64,000 nucleotides of DNA, from contig NZ_CP163435.1 of the NCBI RefSeq assembly GCF_041051975.1, positions 3,782,001 through 3,846,000 on the forward strand. The letters are read 5' to 3'. A model generated the notes under the pieces. The model did not search any database, was not told the origin of the DNA, and saw only the letters and a program-made list of their open reading frames with translations. Source of the DNA: Streptomyces sp. R21 (GTDB lineage Bacteria > Actinomycetota > Actinomycetes > Streptomycetales > Streptomycetaceae). Of the stretch, positions 1-7,906 are shown one piece after another (position 1 is the first letter of the stretch; each line of letters starts with the position of its first letter). The position numbers and the translations under genes are program-made.

Positions 1-60
1 AGTCGATGGGACCTACGACGGATCACAGCGAGTCGATGGAACCTGCGACGGGTCCCAGCG
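1..60. repeat. Tandem pair of about 30 bases at the window edge
   Basis: Bases 1-30 and 31-60 are two head-to-tail copies that match at about 26 of 30 positions; both begin AGTCGATGG and end CAGCG. The array may continue to the left of the window. It lies just downstream of the cpaB stop codon on the opposite strand, so it could be a post-operon repeat or part of a gene cut by the edge. Confidence 0.6.
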
Positions 61-84
61 GGAGCGGTCGGCATGCGCGGCCTC

Positions 85-798
85 CTACTTGTCCTCGTCG
101 AGGGTGTACGTGCGGTCGCCGGGCGGGACGGTCGTGCTGGAGCCGCCCGCGACCAGGGCGAGCCGGACGTGTTCGGCGAACGACTCTGCGTACGCGACGC
201 GTTGGGCGTCCGCGGTGTCGAGCGCGAAGGTGATCGGGACGGCCTCGCTCGCGTTGCGGCGCCGGTCGTTGCTGGACTGGCCGGGGTCGAGGGCGGTCAG
301 CTTGCCGACGTCGATGACGCGGGCGTTCTCGACGATGACCTTGGACTGGTCCCTGCCCTTGTCGTTCTCGGCCTTGAAGGTGGCGTAGATGTTGACCCGC
401 GAGCCCGGGTTGATCTTGCCCGCGACGCCGGTGGCCGCGTCGATCATGATGGCGATCTCCTGCTGGCCCGCCGTGAGTTCGGGCCGGTTCACGATCATGT
501 CGGTCTGCAGCAGGGAGCCCTTCTGGAGCTGCGTCACCGCGATCTTGCCGCGGATTTGCGAGAGGCTGGTGACGGCCGTGGACGACAGCCAGCGCTCGGG
601 CATCGAGACCTTCTCGAACTGGTCGGCCGTCAGCTCCTTGTAGGGCGCGATGTCGCTCTTCAGGCGGTACGCCGCCACCTCCGGGCCGACCTTGGAGTTC
701 ACGTCACGGATCACCGAGAGCACTCCGGCGAACGCGCCGATGGCGGCGAGGGCCGAGAGGACCAGCAGGATGACGCCGCGGCGCTGGCGTGAGTTCAT
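85..798 (-). CDS. cpaB: CpaB/RcpC-type SAF-domain protein of a Tad (Flp) pilus system
   Basis: This 237-residue protein has one N-terminal membrane segment (about residues 8-28) and then an exported region with the SAF/CpaB pattern: a motif of the kind AVTQLQKGSLL followed by a beta-rich domain with GSRVNIYATF. CpaB proteins stabilise the secretin-like channel or act as periplasmic or wall partners of Tad/Flp pili; in actinobacteria the role is less clear because there is no outer membrane. The ATG at 798 has GAGG about 11 bases upstream; in-frame codons further upstream lack a membrane-protein start. The upstream gene on the same strand (878-1753) is probably co-transcribed. No other Tad gene is in the window, so the rest of the locus would lie to the left or elsewhere. 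Confidence 0.8.
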   Translation of the reverse strand: MNSRQRRGVILLVLSALAAIGAFAGVLSVIRDVNSKVGPEVAAYRLKSDIAPYKELTADQFEKVSMPERWLSSTAVTSLSQIRGKIAVTQLQKGSLLQTDMIVNRPELTAGQQEIAIMIDAATGVAGKINPGSRVNIYATFKAENDKGRDQSKVIVENARVIDVGKLTALDPGQSSNDRRRNASEAVPITFALDTADAQRVAYAESFAEHVRLALVAGGSSTTVPPGDRTYTLDEDK

Positions 799-877
799 GA
801 CCTGGACAACCTCGATCGAAGGCGGGGGACAGCGGGGTCGAGCGGTCGTGCCCGATATGCGGTTGTGCGTGCGTGAC

Positions 878-1753
878 TTACGTGGCGCCCGGGGGCAGTG
901 CGCGTACAGAGGTACCTGCCCGTACGGCGGCGGCCGGAAGCTCCGGTGGTGGTGGCAGCGGTGCCGCGCAGAACCCGCAGCGGTCACCGATGAGTTCGAG
1001 ACCGCACCAGTGGCACTCCTCACGTCGGACGGACGACACGAGCTGGTAGAGCACGGAGACGTCGTACAGTCCCGCGGCGAACTCGGCGAGCTTGCTCGTG
1101 CCCCACCAGCGCACGGACTCCTGGGGCAGCGGCACGGTGGCGACGCCCTGCACGTTCCAGTCGGGCGCGAGCGTGGCCGTGACCCAGTCGGAGGGCGGCT
1201 GACCGGCGGCGACGAGCATCCGGGTGCTGAACTCGGGACCCGTGAGCTCTTCCTGGCCCAGGCGCACGAGCCTGGGACGCGGGTTGGCCAGTACGGCGAA
1301 CTGGGCGCCCGGCACCCAGGACTTGGCGTGGGACTTCAGGGACACCGGCACCCGGTCGAGCTTGGCGACGGAGCCGAGCAGGGCGCCGGCGTAGATGTAG
1401 TGGGCGAGCAGCCGGGCGGCGGAGGCGAGCACGCCGGGGCTGAAGTCGCAGACGGACAGCTGTCTCAACTGCTGGGCGAGCAGGGCGAGTCCGAGGGGTG
1501 GCAGGTCGACGCCGAGCAGCGCGATGCGGTCGCTCTCCAGCACGGAGCGGACGGTGTGCAGCCGCCTGGTGATGTCACCGGGGACGGAGGCCGGGTAGAG
1601 GACGATCACGTACCCGTGCTGCTCGATGAGCGCGTGCATCCCGACGAGGGAGCTCTCCAGGGTGCCCTGCGGCTGGACGACGGCGGGCGGGGTCTGGCGG
1701 TCGTGCGGTGGCAGCACCAGGTCGGGACTGGTGACGGCTATCGCGGTCGGCAC
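878..1753 (-). CDS. Conserved protein of unknown function with a C-terminal zinc ribbon
   Basis: I do not recognise a named family. The protein is about 291 residues, largely hydrophobic-alternating with no clear membrane helix, and ends with two Cys-x2-Cys pairs (CHWC and CGFC, roughly residues 247-262) that form a likely zinc ribbon, followed by a proline/alanine tail. It lies 79 bases upstream of cpaB on the same strand, which suggests a shared transcript and a role connected with the pilus or septum region. The GTG at 1753 was preferred because the preceding 39 codons (possible ATG at 1870) read as low-quality, arginine-rich sequence; neither start has a strong ribosome binding site, so the start is uncertain. 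Confidence 0.65.
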   Translation of the reverse strand: MPTAIAVTSPDLVLPPHDRQTPPAVVQPQGTLESSLVGMHALIEQHGYVIVLYPASVPGDITRRLHTVRSVLESDRIALLGVDLPPLGLALLAQQLRQLSVCDFSPGVLASAARLLAHYIYAGALLGSVAKLDRVPVSLKSHAKSWVPGAQFAVLANPRPRLVRLGQEELTGPEFSTRMLVAAGQPPSDWVTATLAPDWNVQGVATVPLPQESVRWWGTSKLAEFAAGLYDVSVLYQLVSSVRREECHWCGLELIGDRCGFCAAPLPPPPELPAAAVRAGTSVRALPPGAT

Positions 1754-2097
1754 GCTGCACACACCCCGTTCGCTGCGGCGGGCCCTCCCCTGCGGCGGAG
1801 TGGTCGACCACCGCCTCAGATCGCCCCTGTGACGTCCTTCTGCATCGTCCTGCATCAGCACCATATCCACGGCATGGCCCGCTCAACACCGAATCCCCGA
1901 GATCAACTCACGGAAGGTGCGAGCTTGATCAACGCAGAGTGAGGCGAATATGCCGCAACTCGCCTGTCACCCAAAGGGGTTGAACTCTCCAGAGGTCTTG
2001 ACAACCAGATTGGTCTGGACCAACTTGTACGTCCACGACGGTGGCCACCGTTCCACATCCCTCCCCTCCCCCATCCCACCCCTCACCGGAGGCCCCA
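1754..2097. other. Intergenic region: divergent promoters for the zinc-ribbon gene and the chitinase
   Basis: No convincing gene is seen in this stretch. The right half holds the chitinase control region: a -35-like TTGACA at 1998-2003, the DasR-type operator at 2009-2024, and a GGAGG ribosome binding site at 2088-2092 in front of the GTG at 2098. The left part may encode an N-terminal extension of the minus-strand gene if translation starts at 1870 instead of 1753. Confidence 0.6.
2009..2024 (+). promoter_or_regulatory. DasR-responsive element (dre) in the chitinase promoter
   Basis: The 16-mer ATTGGTCTGGACCAAC is a near palindrome and matches the dre consensus ACTGGTCTAGACCAGT at most positions. 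It starts 6 bases after a TTGACA -35-like hexamer (1998-2003), so bound DasR would block the promoter. DasR is the GntR-family regulator of GlcNAc and chitin use in Streptomyces and is released by glucosamine-6-phosphate. A site here in front of a secreted chitinase fits that regulon exactly. Confidence 0.85.
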
Positions 2098-3813
2098 GTG
2101 GACCGCGTACCAGGCATACCCCCACGCAGACGCACATGGGCGGGAGTCCTCGCCGCCGTGCTGGGGGCGTCCGCCCTCAGCCTCACCTCCCTGGCCGGCC
2201 AGGCCTCCGCCGCGGACGTCAACAACGCCAGGAACGGCGGCTACGAGTCGGGCCTGAGCAGCTGGACCTGCTCGGCGAGCAGCGGTGCGACCGTCTCCTC
2301 ACCGGTGCACGGCGGCTCGGCCGCGCTGAAGGGCACGCCCGCCGGGCAGGACAACGCCAAGTGCACCCAGACGGTCGCGGTCAAGCCCAGCTCGACATAC
2401 ACGCTGAGCGCCTGGGTGCAGGGCGGGTACACCTACCTCGGCGCGACCGGCACCGGCACCACGGACGTGTCGACCTGGACCCCCGACTCCTCCTCCTGGA
2501 AGCAGCTGACGACCACCTTCACCACCGGCGCCTCGACCACGTCGGTGACGGTGTACACGCACGGCTGGTACGGCCAGGCCGCGTACTACGCCGACGACCT
2601 GTCCGTGTACGGCCCCGACGGCGGCGGTGGCGGCGACCCCGCGCCCACCGTCCCCGCGACACCGGCCGGGCTGGCGGTGGCCTCCACGACCTCGTCCTCC
2701 GCCTCCCTCTCCTGGAACACGGTGTCGGGCGCCACGGGCTACAACGTCTACCGCGACGGTACGAAGGTGACGGCGGTGACCGGCACCTCGGCCACGGTCA
2801 CGGGCCTGTCCGCGTCGACGTCGTACTCGTTCCAGGTGACGGCGACCAACTCGGCCGGTGAGTCGGCGAAGTCGGCCGCGGTGACGGGCACGACGACCGC
2901 CTCCTCGGGCGGCGGCGGTGGCGGAGCCGTCCCGGCCCACGCCGTCACCGGCTACTGGCAGAACTTCAACAACGGCGCGACGGTCCAGAAGATCTCCGGC
3001 GTCCAGTCCCAGTACGACATCATCGCGGTCGCCTTCGCGGACGCGACCGGCACGCCCGGCGCGGTGACCTTCAACCTCGACTCGGCGGGCCTCGGCGGGT
3101 ACACCGTCGACCAGTTCAAGGCGGACATCAAGGCCAAGCAGGCGGCAGGCAAGAAGGTCATCATCTCGATCGGCGGCCAGAACGGCACGGTGTCGGTCAG
3201 CGACTCGACGTCCGCGACGAACTTCGCCAACTCGGTCTACTCGCTCATGCAGACGTACGGCTTCGACGGCGTCGACATCGACCTGGAGAACGGCCTCAAC
3301 GCGACGTACATGTCGCAGGCGCTGCGCTCCCTCTCCTCGAAGGCGGGCTCGTCGCTCGTCATCACCATGGCCCCGCAGACGATCGACATGCAGTCCACGT
3401 CGAACGGCTACTTCCAGACGGCCCTGAACATCAAGGACATCCTCACGGTCGTCAACATGCAGTACTACAACAGCGGTTCGATGCTGGGCTGCGACGGCAA
3501 GGTCTACAGCCAGGGGTCGGTGGACTTCCTGACGGCGCTGGCCTGCATCCAGCTGGAGGGCGGTCTCTCCCCGTCCCAGGTCGGCCTCGGCCTCCCCGCC
3601 TCGACGAGCGGCGCGGGCAGCGGCTATGTCTCCCCGACGATCGTGAACAACGCCCTGGACTGCCTCGCCAAGGGCACCAACTGCGGTTCCTTCAAGCCGT
3701 CGAAGACCTATCCGGCACTGCGCGGCGCGATGACCTGGTCGACGAACTGGGACGCGTCGGCGGGCAACGCGTGGTCCAACGCAGTGGGACCGCACGTGCA
3801 CGCGCTTCCCTAG
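2098..3813 (+). CDS. Secreted GH18 chitinase with CBM and fibronectin III domain
   Basis: This extracellular enzyme should hydrolyse chitin by substrate-assisted retaining catalysis. Order of parts: signal peptide (residues 1-38, cleaved after QASA), a jelly-roll carbohydrate-binding module (about 40-178), a Gly-rich linker, one fibronectin type III domain (about 188-275), a second Gly-rich linker, and a GH18 barrel (about 285-571). The catalytic signature DGVDIDLE is at about residues 390-397, with the glutamate as acid/base and both upstream aspartates present. The GTG at 2098 has GGAGG 5 bases upstream; an earlier in-frame GTG at 2041 would only add a proline-rich stretch ahead of the signal peptide. 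A DasR operator upstream indicates induction by chitin breakdown products. Confidence 0.95.
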   Translation: MDRVPGIPPRRRTWAGVLAAVLGASALSLTSLAGQASAADVNNARNGGYESGLSSWTCSASSGATVSSPVHGGSAALKGTPAGQDNAKCTQTVAVKPSSTYTLSAWVQGGYTYLGATGTGTTDVSTWTPDSSSWKQLTTTFTTGASTTSVTVYTHGWYGQAAYYADDLSVYGPDGGGGGDPAPTVPATPAGLAVASTTSSSASLSWNTVSGATGYNVYRDGTKVTAVTGTSATVTGLSASTSYSFQVTATNSAGESAKSAAVTGTTTASSGGGGGGAVPAHAVTGYWQNFNNGATVQKISGVQSQYDIIAVAFADATGTPGAVTFNLDSAGLGGYTVDQFKADIKAKQAAGKKVIISIGGQNGTVSVSDSTSATNFANSVYSLMQTYGFDGVDIDLENGLNATYMSQALRSLSSKAGSSLVITMAPQTIDMQSTSNGYFQTALNIKDILTVVNMQYYNSGSMLGCDGKVYSQGSVDFLTALACIQLEGGLSPSQVGLGLPASTSGAGSGYVSPTIVNNALDCLAKGTNCGSFKPSKTYPALRGAMTWSTNWDASAGNAWSNAVGPHVHALP

Positions 3814-3860
3814 GGAACTCCGGAGAAATCCGGAGAACCCCGAGGCGATCCGCGGAGGGC

Positions 3861-5171
3861 TCAGAAGAAGTCCGCCCAGGGCTGATCCCAGATCTGCTTG
3901 ACACACAGGACCAGGAACAGCACTCCCGCGAGTGCGAGCATCGCGTTGCTCAGCAACCCGTTGCGCCACTCGCGGGGTGTGCGGGAGGAGTTGAGGAGCC
4001 AGATCAGGGTCAGGGCGAGGAAAGGAAGGAACGCCGCGCCCAGGACGCCGTAGAGGATGATCAGGCGGAAGGGCTGGCCCTGGAAGAGGAGGACGATCGG
4101 CGGGAAGGTCAGCCACAGGAGGTACGCGCGAAACGGCCAGGAGCGCTCGCGCTCGCCGGAGGCGACGTCCGCCCCCGTCGACCGGTCCTGTGTGCGGTAC
4201 CGCGCCACGAAGTCCGCGAACATCAGGCTCACGCCGTGCCAGACGCCGATCAACGACGTGAACGACGTGGCGAAGAATCCGATCAGGAAGAACTTCGCCG
4301 TCGCCGAGCCGTACTCGGCCTCCAGAATGTCGCTGAGCTGGATCAGGCCCTTGTCGCCGCTGGCGATGGCCACGTTCGCGGAGTGCAGCAGCTCCGCTCC
4401 GACGAAGAGCATGGCGACGACGAAGATGCCGGTGGTGGCGTACGCGACACGGTTGTCCAGGCGCATCACCTTCATCCAGCCGGTGTTGGTCCAGCCCTTC
4501 GCGTTGACCCAGTAGCCGTACGCGGCGAGCGTGATCGTCCCGCCGACGCCGCCGATCAGGCCGAGCGTGTTGAGGATCGAGTCCTTCTCGTCGGGCAGTA
4601 CGGGGAGCAGTCCGGCGAAGGCGTCACCCAGGTTCGGGGTGACCCGGATCGCCAGGTAGACCGTCACCACGAACATGACGCCGACCATGACCGTCATGAC
4701 CTTCTCGAAGACGGCGTACTTGTTGAACCAGACGAAGACCAGACCCACCAACCCGCAGACGATTCCCCACCACTTGAGGTCCATGACGTCGGGGAAGAGC
4801 GCCTGGAGGGGCAGCGCGCTCGACGACATCGCGGCCGCGCCGTAGACGAAGCCCCAGATCACGGCATAGACGACGAAGAAGTACGTCGTCCAGCGGCCGA
4901 GGCTCGTCCAGCCGTCGAAGAGGGTGCGGCCGGTGGACAGATGCCAGCGGCCGGCCGCCTCCGCGAGCGAGATCTTCACCAGGCAGCCGATCACCGCGGC
5001 CCAGAGCAGGGTGTACCCGAAGTTGCTGCCCGCGATGAGCGTGGCCACCAGGTCGCCGGCGCCCACGCCGGTCGCCGCGACGACGATCCCGGGTCCGATG
5101 TACTTCCAACTGGACTTGCGGGGGCGGGAGATGTCCTCCCCTGACGCCGTCTTCCCAGTGGTCTCCGTCAT
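3861..5171 (-). CDS. Nramp-fold divalent metal transporter of an atypical subgroup
   Basis: The 436-residue protein has about 11-12 membrane helices and the overall Nramp layout starting with YIGPGIVVAATGVGAGD (residues 24-40). In true Mn/Fe Nramps helix 1 carries DPGN and helix 6 carries an MPH-type motif that coordinate the metal. Here the helix 1 position reads GVGAGD and the helix 6 region reads AAYGYWVNAKGW, so the classic ligands are absent. The annotation Nramp is therefore structural; the substrate is unknown and need not be manganese or iron. The ATG at 5171 gives a short cytosolic N-terminus; no strong ribosome binding site is visible. The gene is divergent from the ECF sigma gene at 5336 and shares a 164-base promoter region with it. 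Confidence 0.8.
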   Translation of the reverse strand: MTETTGKTASGEDISRPRKSSWKYIGPGIVVAATGVGAGDLVATLIAGSNFGYTLLWAAVIGCLVKISLAEAAGRWHLSTGRTLFDGWTSLGRWTTYFFVVYAVIWGFVYGAAAMSSSALPLQALFPDVMDLKWWGIVCGLVGLVFVWFNKYAVFEKVMTVMVGVMFVVTVYLAIRVTPNLGDAFAGLLPVLPDEKDSILNTLGLIGGVGGTITLAAYGYWVNAKGWTNTGWMKVMRLDNRVAYATTGIFVVAMLFVGAELLHSANVAIASGDKGLIQLSDILEAEYGSATAKFFLIGFFATSFTSLIGVWHGVSLMFADFVARYRTQDRSTGADVASGERERSWPFRAYLLWLTFPPIVLLFQGQPFRLIILYGVLGAAFLPFLALTLIWLLNSSRTPREWRNGLLSNAMLALAGVLFLVLCVKQIWDQPWADFF

Positions 5172-5335
5172 GTTGTTAAAGGAAGCGCAAAGCGGGCGGG
5201 GGCACAAGAGCGCGTGCGAGTGGCGGGAGGGGTGGGAGGGGATCGGCAACGGCCCCGTGAAACATTTCCGGGGGTCCACCGCATCAATGGAGTGAGGGCG
5301 GTACACGGGCGGGCACGACAGACACGGGGAAGCGT

Positions 5336-5845
5336 ATGAGACCGGTTCGCGCAGACGGGTACGCGGAGTTCGCGACGGCGCGCGCGGGGCACCTCTACCG
5401 GTCCGCGTGTCTGCTCACCGGCGGAGACACCCATCTCGCCGAGGATCTGGTGCAGGAGACCCTCGGGCGGCTGTACGTCAGATGGAACCGGGTCACGCGG
5501 GTCGGCAATCCCGCCGGGTACGCGCAGACCGTCCTCACCCGTACGTTCCTCGCGCATCGACGGCGGCGCAGCAGCACGGAGCGCGCCACGGACGTGCTCC
5601 CGGACCTCGCCGGGGGCGCCGACGGTGACACACCCCTGCGGCTGACCCTGATCGAGGCTCTTGGCCAACTGCCCGTCAAGGACCGTGCGGTGGTCGTTCT
5701 GCGCTACTGGGAGGACCGCAGCATCGAGGAGACCGCCGAGGCGATGAACACCAGCTCGGCCGCGGTGCGGACACGGTGCGTCCGGGCGCTCGGCCGACTG
5801 CGGGCGCTGCTGGGCGAGGACCTCGGCGAGTACGCACGGCCCTGA
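5336..5845 (+). CDS. SigE-family ECF RNA polymerase sigma factor
   Basis: A 169-residue sigma factor with only regions 2 and 4. Region 2 covers about residues 8-75 (HLAEDLVQETLGRLY) and region 4 about 105-160 (LPVKDRAVVVLRYWED, then a helix-turn-helix IEETAEAMNTSSAAVRTR). This short compact form is the SigE70/SACE-type family that is expanded in Streptomyces. The start ATG is preceded by GGGGAAG. The next gene (5941) encodes a one-helix membrane protein and is probably its partner, so the pair could be a membrane-sensing signal unit even though the partner has no recognisable zinc anti-sigma domain. Confidence 0.9.
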   Translation: MRPVRADGYAEFATARAGHLYRSACLLTGGDTHLAEDLVQETLGRLYVRWNRVTRVGNPAGYAQTVLTRTFLAHRRRRSSTERATDVLPDLAGGADGDTPLRLTLIEALGQLPVKDRAVVVLRYWEDRSIEETAEAMNTSSAAVRTRCVRALGRLRALLGEDLGEYARP

Positions 5846-5940
5846 TCACGGCTGCGCCCCGCCCTTCGACATCGCGGCTTCTCAGCCTCTCAACCCCTGA
5901 AGCTCTCAGCCTCTGAAACTCTCGGAAACGGTGGTTTGCC

Positions 5941-7215
5941 ATGCCCGAAGAACAGCACGACGACCCCTTCGAGGACCGGCTCGGTGCCGCTCTGCGCGAG
6001 GCGGGCGGCGCCTTCGACACCGACCGGGCCGCGCTCTCCGCCGCCGGCGAGAACCGGGGGCGCCGGCTCCGGCGGCAGCGTCGGGCCGTCGTGGGCGGTG
6101 CGGTGGCCGGGATCGCCCTCGTGGGCGTGGGTGGTGCGCTGCTCTCGCCCTGGGGTGACGCGTCCGGTCCGCACCGGGCCTCCGTGGCCTCGGAGACGAC
6201 GGCCTCCACGACGAAGCCCACAGCGAAGCCCACGGCCAAGCCCGTCTCCGGCGAAGAACTGATCCGCACGCTCAAGGGCCTGCTCCCCAAGGGCAAGGTC
6301 AGCAAGGCGGAGGGGCGTGGCACCGACGAGTTCCTGTCGCCGTACGCGCATGTCGTGTACGACGACGGCAAGGGCGGCGGCGCGGTCGGCGTCAGCCTCG
6401 GCCGAGTCGAGCCGGGCAGCGATCAGGCCCGCCAGGCGACCCAGTGCCCGGACAAGGTGTTCACCCCCCACGACAGTTGCACCACCAGTCGACTGTCCGA
6501 CGGCTCGGTGCTGATGCTCCTCAAGGGCTACGAGTATCCGGACCGGCGGGTGGACACCAAGTGGTGGAACGCCGAGCTGATCACCCCGGCGGGGCAGCAC
6601 ATCAGCGTGAGCGAGTGGAACGCCGAGGCCGAGAAGGACGCCCCGATCACGCGGCCCGAACCGCCGTTGTCCGCCGTCCAGTTGAAGTCCCTGATCACGG
6701 CCGGTGCGTGGCGTACCGCCGTCGACGCCATTCCTGAGGATCCGAAGAAGACGGGGACGGCCGGCACTCCGGGCACAGCCGAGGAGACCGCAGGCGCCCC
6801 GATCGGGCCGGTGCTCGCCGCGCTGCTGCCCAAGGGACTCAAGGTGGTCGGAAAGGGCGCCCCTGACAGCCAGTTCGCCTATGTCGTCGTCAACGACGGC
6901 AAGGGCAGGAGCCTCGTGCAGATCAATGTGCAGCCCGACATGTCGGACGTCGAGGGCGATCTCTTCGGCACCGGCGCCGAGACCCTCCCCGACGGCACGA
7001 AGGTCGCCACGCATCAGGGGCCGGGCGAGAAGGGCGGTTCCGGGGTCGTGATGTGGACCGTCGACACCATCCGCACCGACGGTATGCGCGTGGTGATCAG
7101 CGCCTTCAACTCCGGCACCCAGAACACCGCCGCGACCCGCAAGGCCCCCGCGCTGACGATGAAGCAGCTCAGGGAGATCGCCCTCAGCCCCAAGTGGCGG
7201 CAGAACCAGGGCTGA
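5941..7215 (+). CDS. Single-pass membrane protein with duplicated extracytoplasmic domain, probable partner of the ECF sigma factor
   Basis: The 424-residue protein has a cytosolic N-terminus of about 45 residues rich in charge (EEQHDDPFEDRL), one membrane helix (about 48-65), and an exported region. The exported part contains two related blocks: LLPKGKVSKAEG with YAHVVYDDGKGGG (about residues 110-150) and LLPKGLKVVGKG with FAYVVVNDGKGRS (about 295-330), so an internal duplication is visible. The placement 95 bases behind an ECF sigma gene and the topology suggest an anti-sigma or sensor role; the sequence does not show a zinc HxxxCxxC motif. GGAAACGG precedes the ATG. Function otherwise unknown. 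Confidence 0.7.
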   Translation: MPEEQHDDPFEDRLGAALREAGGAFDTDRAALSAAGENRGRRLRRQRRAVVGGAVAGIALVGVGGALLSPWGDASGPHRASVASETTASTTKPTAKPTAKPVSGEELIRTLKGLLPKGKVSKAEGRGTDEFLSPYAHVVYDDGKGGGAVGVSLGRVEPGSDQARQATQCPDKVFTPHDSCTTSRLSDGSVLMLLKGYEYPDRRVDTKWWNAELITPAGQHISVSEWNAEAEKDAPITRPEPPLSAVQLKSLITAGAWRTAVDAIPEDPKKTGTAGTPGTAEETAGAPIGPVLAALLPKGLKVVGKGAPDSQFAYVVVNDGKGRSLVQINVQPDMSDVEGDLFGTGAETLPDGTKVATHQGPGEKGGSGVVMWTVDTIRTDGMRVVISAFNSGTQNTAATRKAPALTMKQLREIALSPKWRQNQG

Positions 7216-7237
7216 TGCCGTACGAGTACGCAGGTAC

Positions 7238-7272
7238 GGGCCCCGGGCGGCTGGGCGCGCCGCCCGGGGCCC
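7238..7272. terminator. Strong GC-rich hairpin between convergent genes
   Basis: A perfect 14-base inverted repeat (arms 7238-7251 and 7259-7272, loop 7 bases) lies between the end of the gene at 7215 and the end of the minus-strand gene at 7318. Its position suits a bidirectional terminator. There is no T tract, as is usual in Streptomyces. Confidence 0.8.
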
Positions 7273-7317
7273 GGGCTGTGGTTCCGGACGATGGACAAGT
7301 CGTCCGGAACTCGCGGG

Positions 7318-7800
7318 TCACGGCTGTCGCCGACCACAGCCGTTCGTCCCGCACGTGCCGAGCTCGAACCAGACGGTCTTGCCCGGCCCGTCCTGGTGGC
7401 AGCCCCAGCGCTGGGCAAGCGCATCCACCAGGAACATTCCTCGGCCGCTCTCCCGGTCCTCCGTGCTGTCGGTCTCGAACACCCGGGGGACGCGGCGACT
7501 GGAGTCGGCGACCTCGCACCGCAGGACACCGTGGGCCGCGGTGAGGGTGAGGCGGAAGCGGCTCGCCGTGTGCAGAAGGGCGTTGGTGACGAGCTCGCTG
7601 ACGAGGAGTTCCGTCGCGTCGCACTGCTCCGACAGCCCCCATCCCTCCAATTGCCTGCGGACCTCCGCGCGGGCCTCGGCTGCCACGGAGGGACAGGGGT
7701 CGTACTCGACACTCAGATGGCCTGCCCCCATGGGTGGTTGGGGGAACGGGCAGTACTGAGGGTCGGGATCCGGGAAATACCCCCCGGAGAGTTCCAGCAT
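7318..7800 (-). CDS. RsbW-like ATP-binding protein (anti-sigma/serine kinase fold)
   Basis: A 160-residue HATPase_c protein of the RsbW/SpoIIAB type. The N box is visible in ELLVSELVTNALLHT (about residues 65-80) and the G1 region in SGRGMFLVDALAQRWG (about 120-135). Proteins of this size in Streptomyces act as anti-sigma factors or kinases of anti-anti-sigma proteins, and many are orphan regulators. The ATG at 7800 is chosen because the conserved fold begins soon after; GGGGAGG is about 12 bases upstream. The MEDS/ATPase gene ends at 7907 just upstream on the same strand, so the two may be co-transcribed and functionally linked. Confidence 0.85.
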   Translation of the reverse strand: MLELSGGYFPDPDPQYCPFPQPPMGAGHLSVEYDPCPSVAAEARAEVRRQLEGWGLSEQCDATELLVSELVTNALLHTASRFRLTLTAAHGVLRCEVADSSRRVPRVFETDSTEDRESGRGMFLVDALAQRWGCHQDGPGKTVWFELGTCGTNGCGRRQP

Positions 7801-7906
7801 GGTGCCAGGGTGGCCTCCCCGTACCCGCGCGCGCACGGGGAGGACTACCTGTTTCCGTACCCGAAACGGGGTGCGTATCCGGGTACGGGCGCGCCCGCTT
7901 CGGCGG

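Noticed and set aside
5200..5335. ECF-type self-regulated promoter (GAAAC near 5258)
   Set aside because: A GAAAC-like -35 is visible, but no matching -10 such as CGTC at the right distance was found, so it was not listed.
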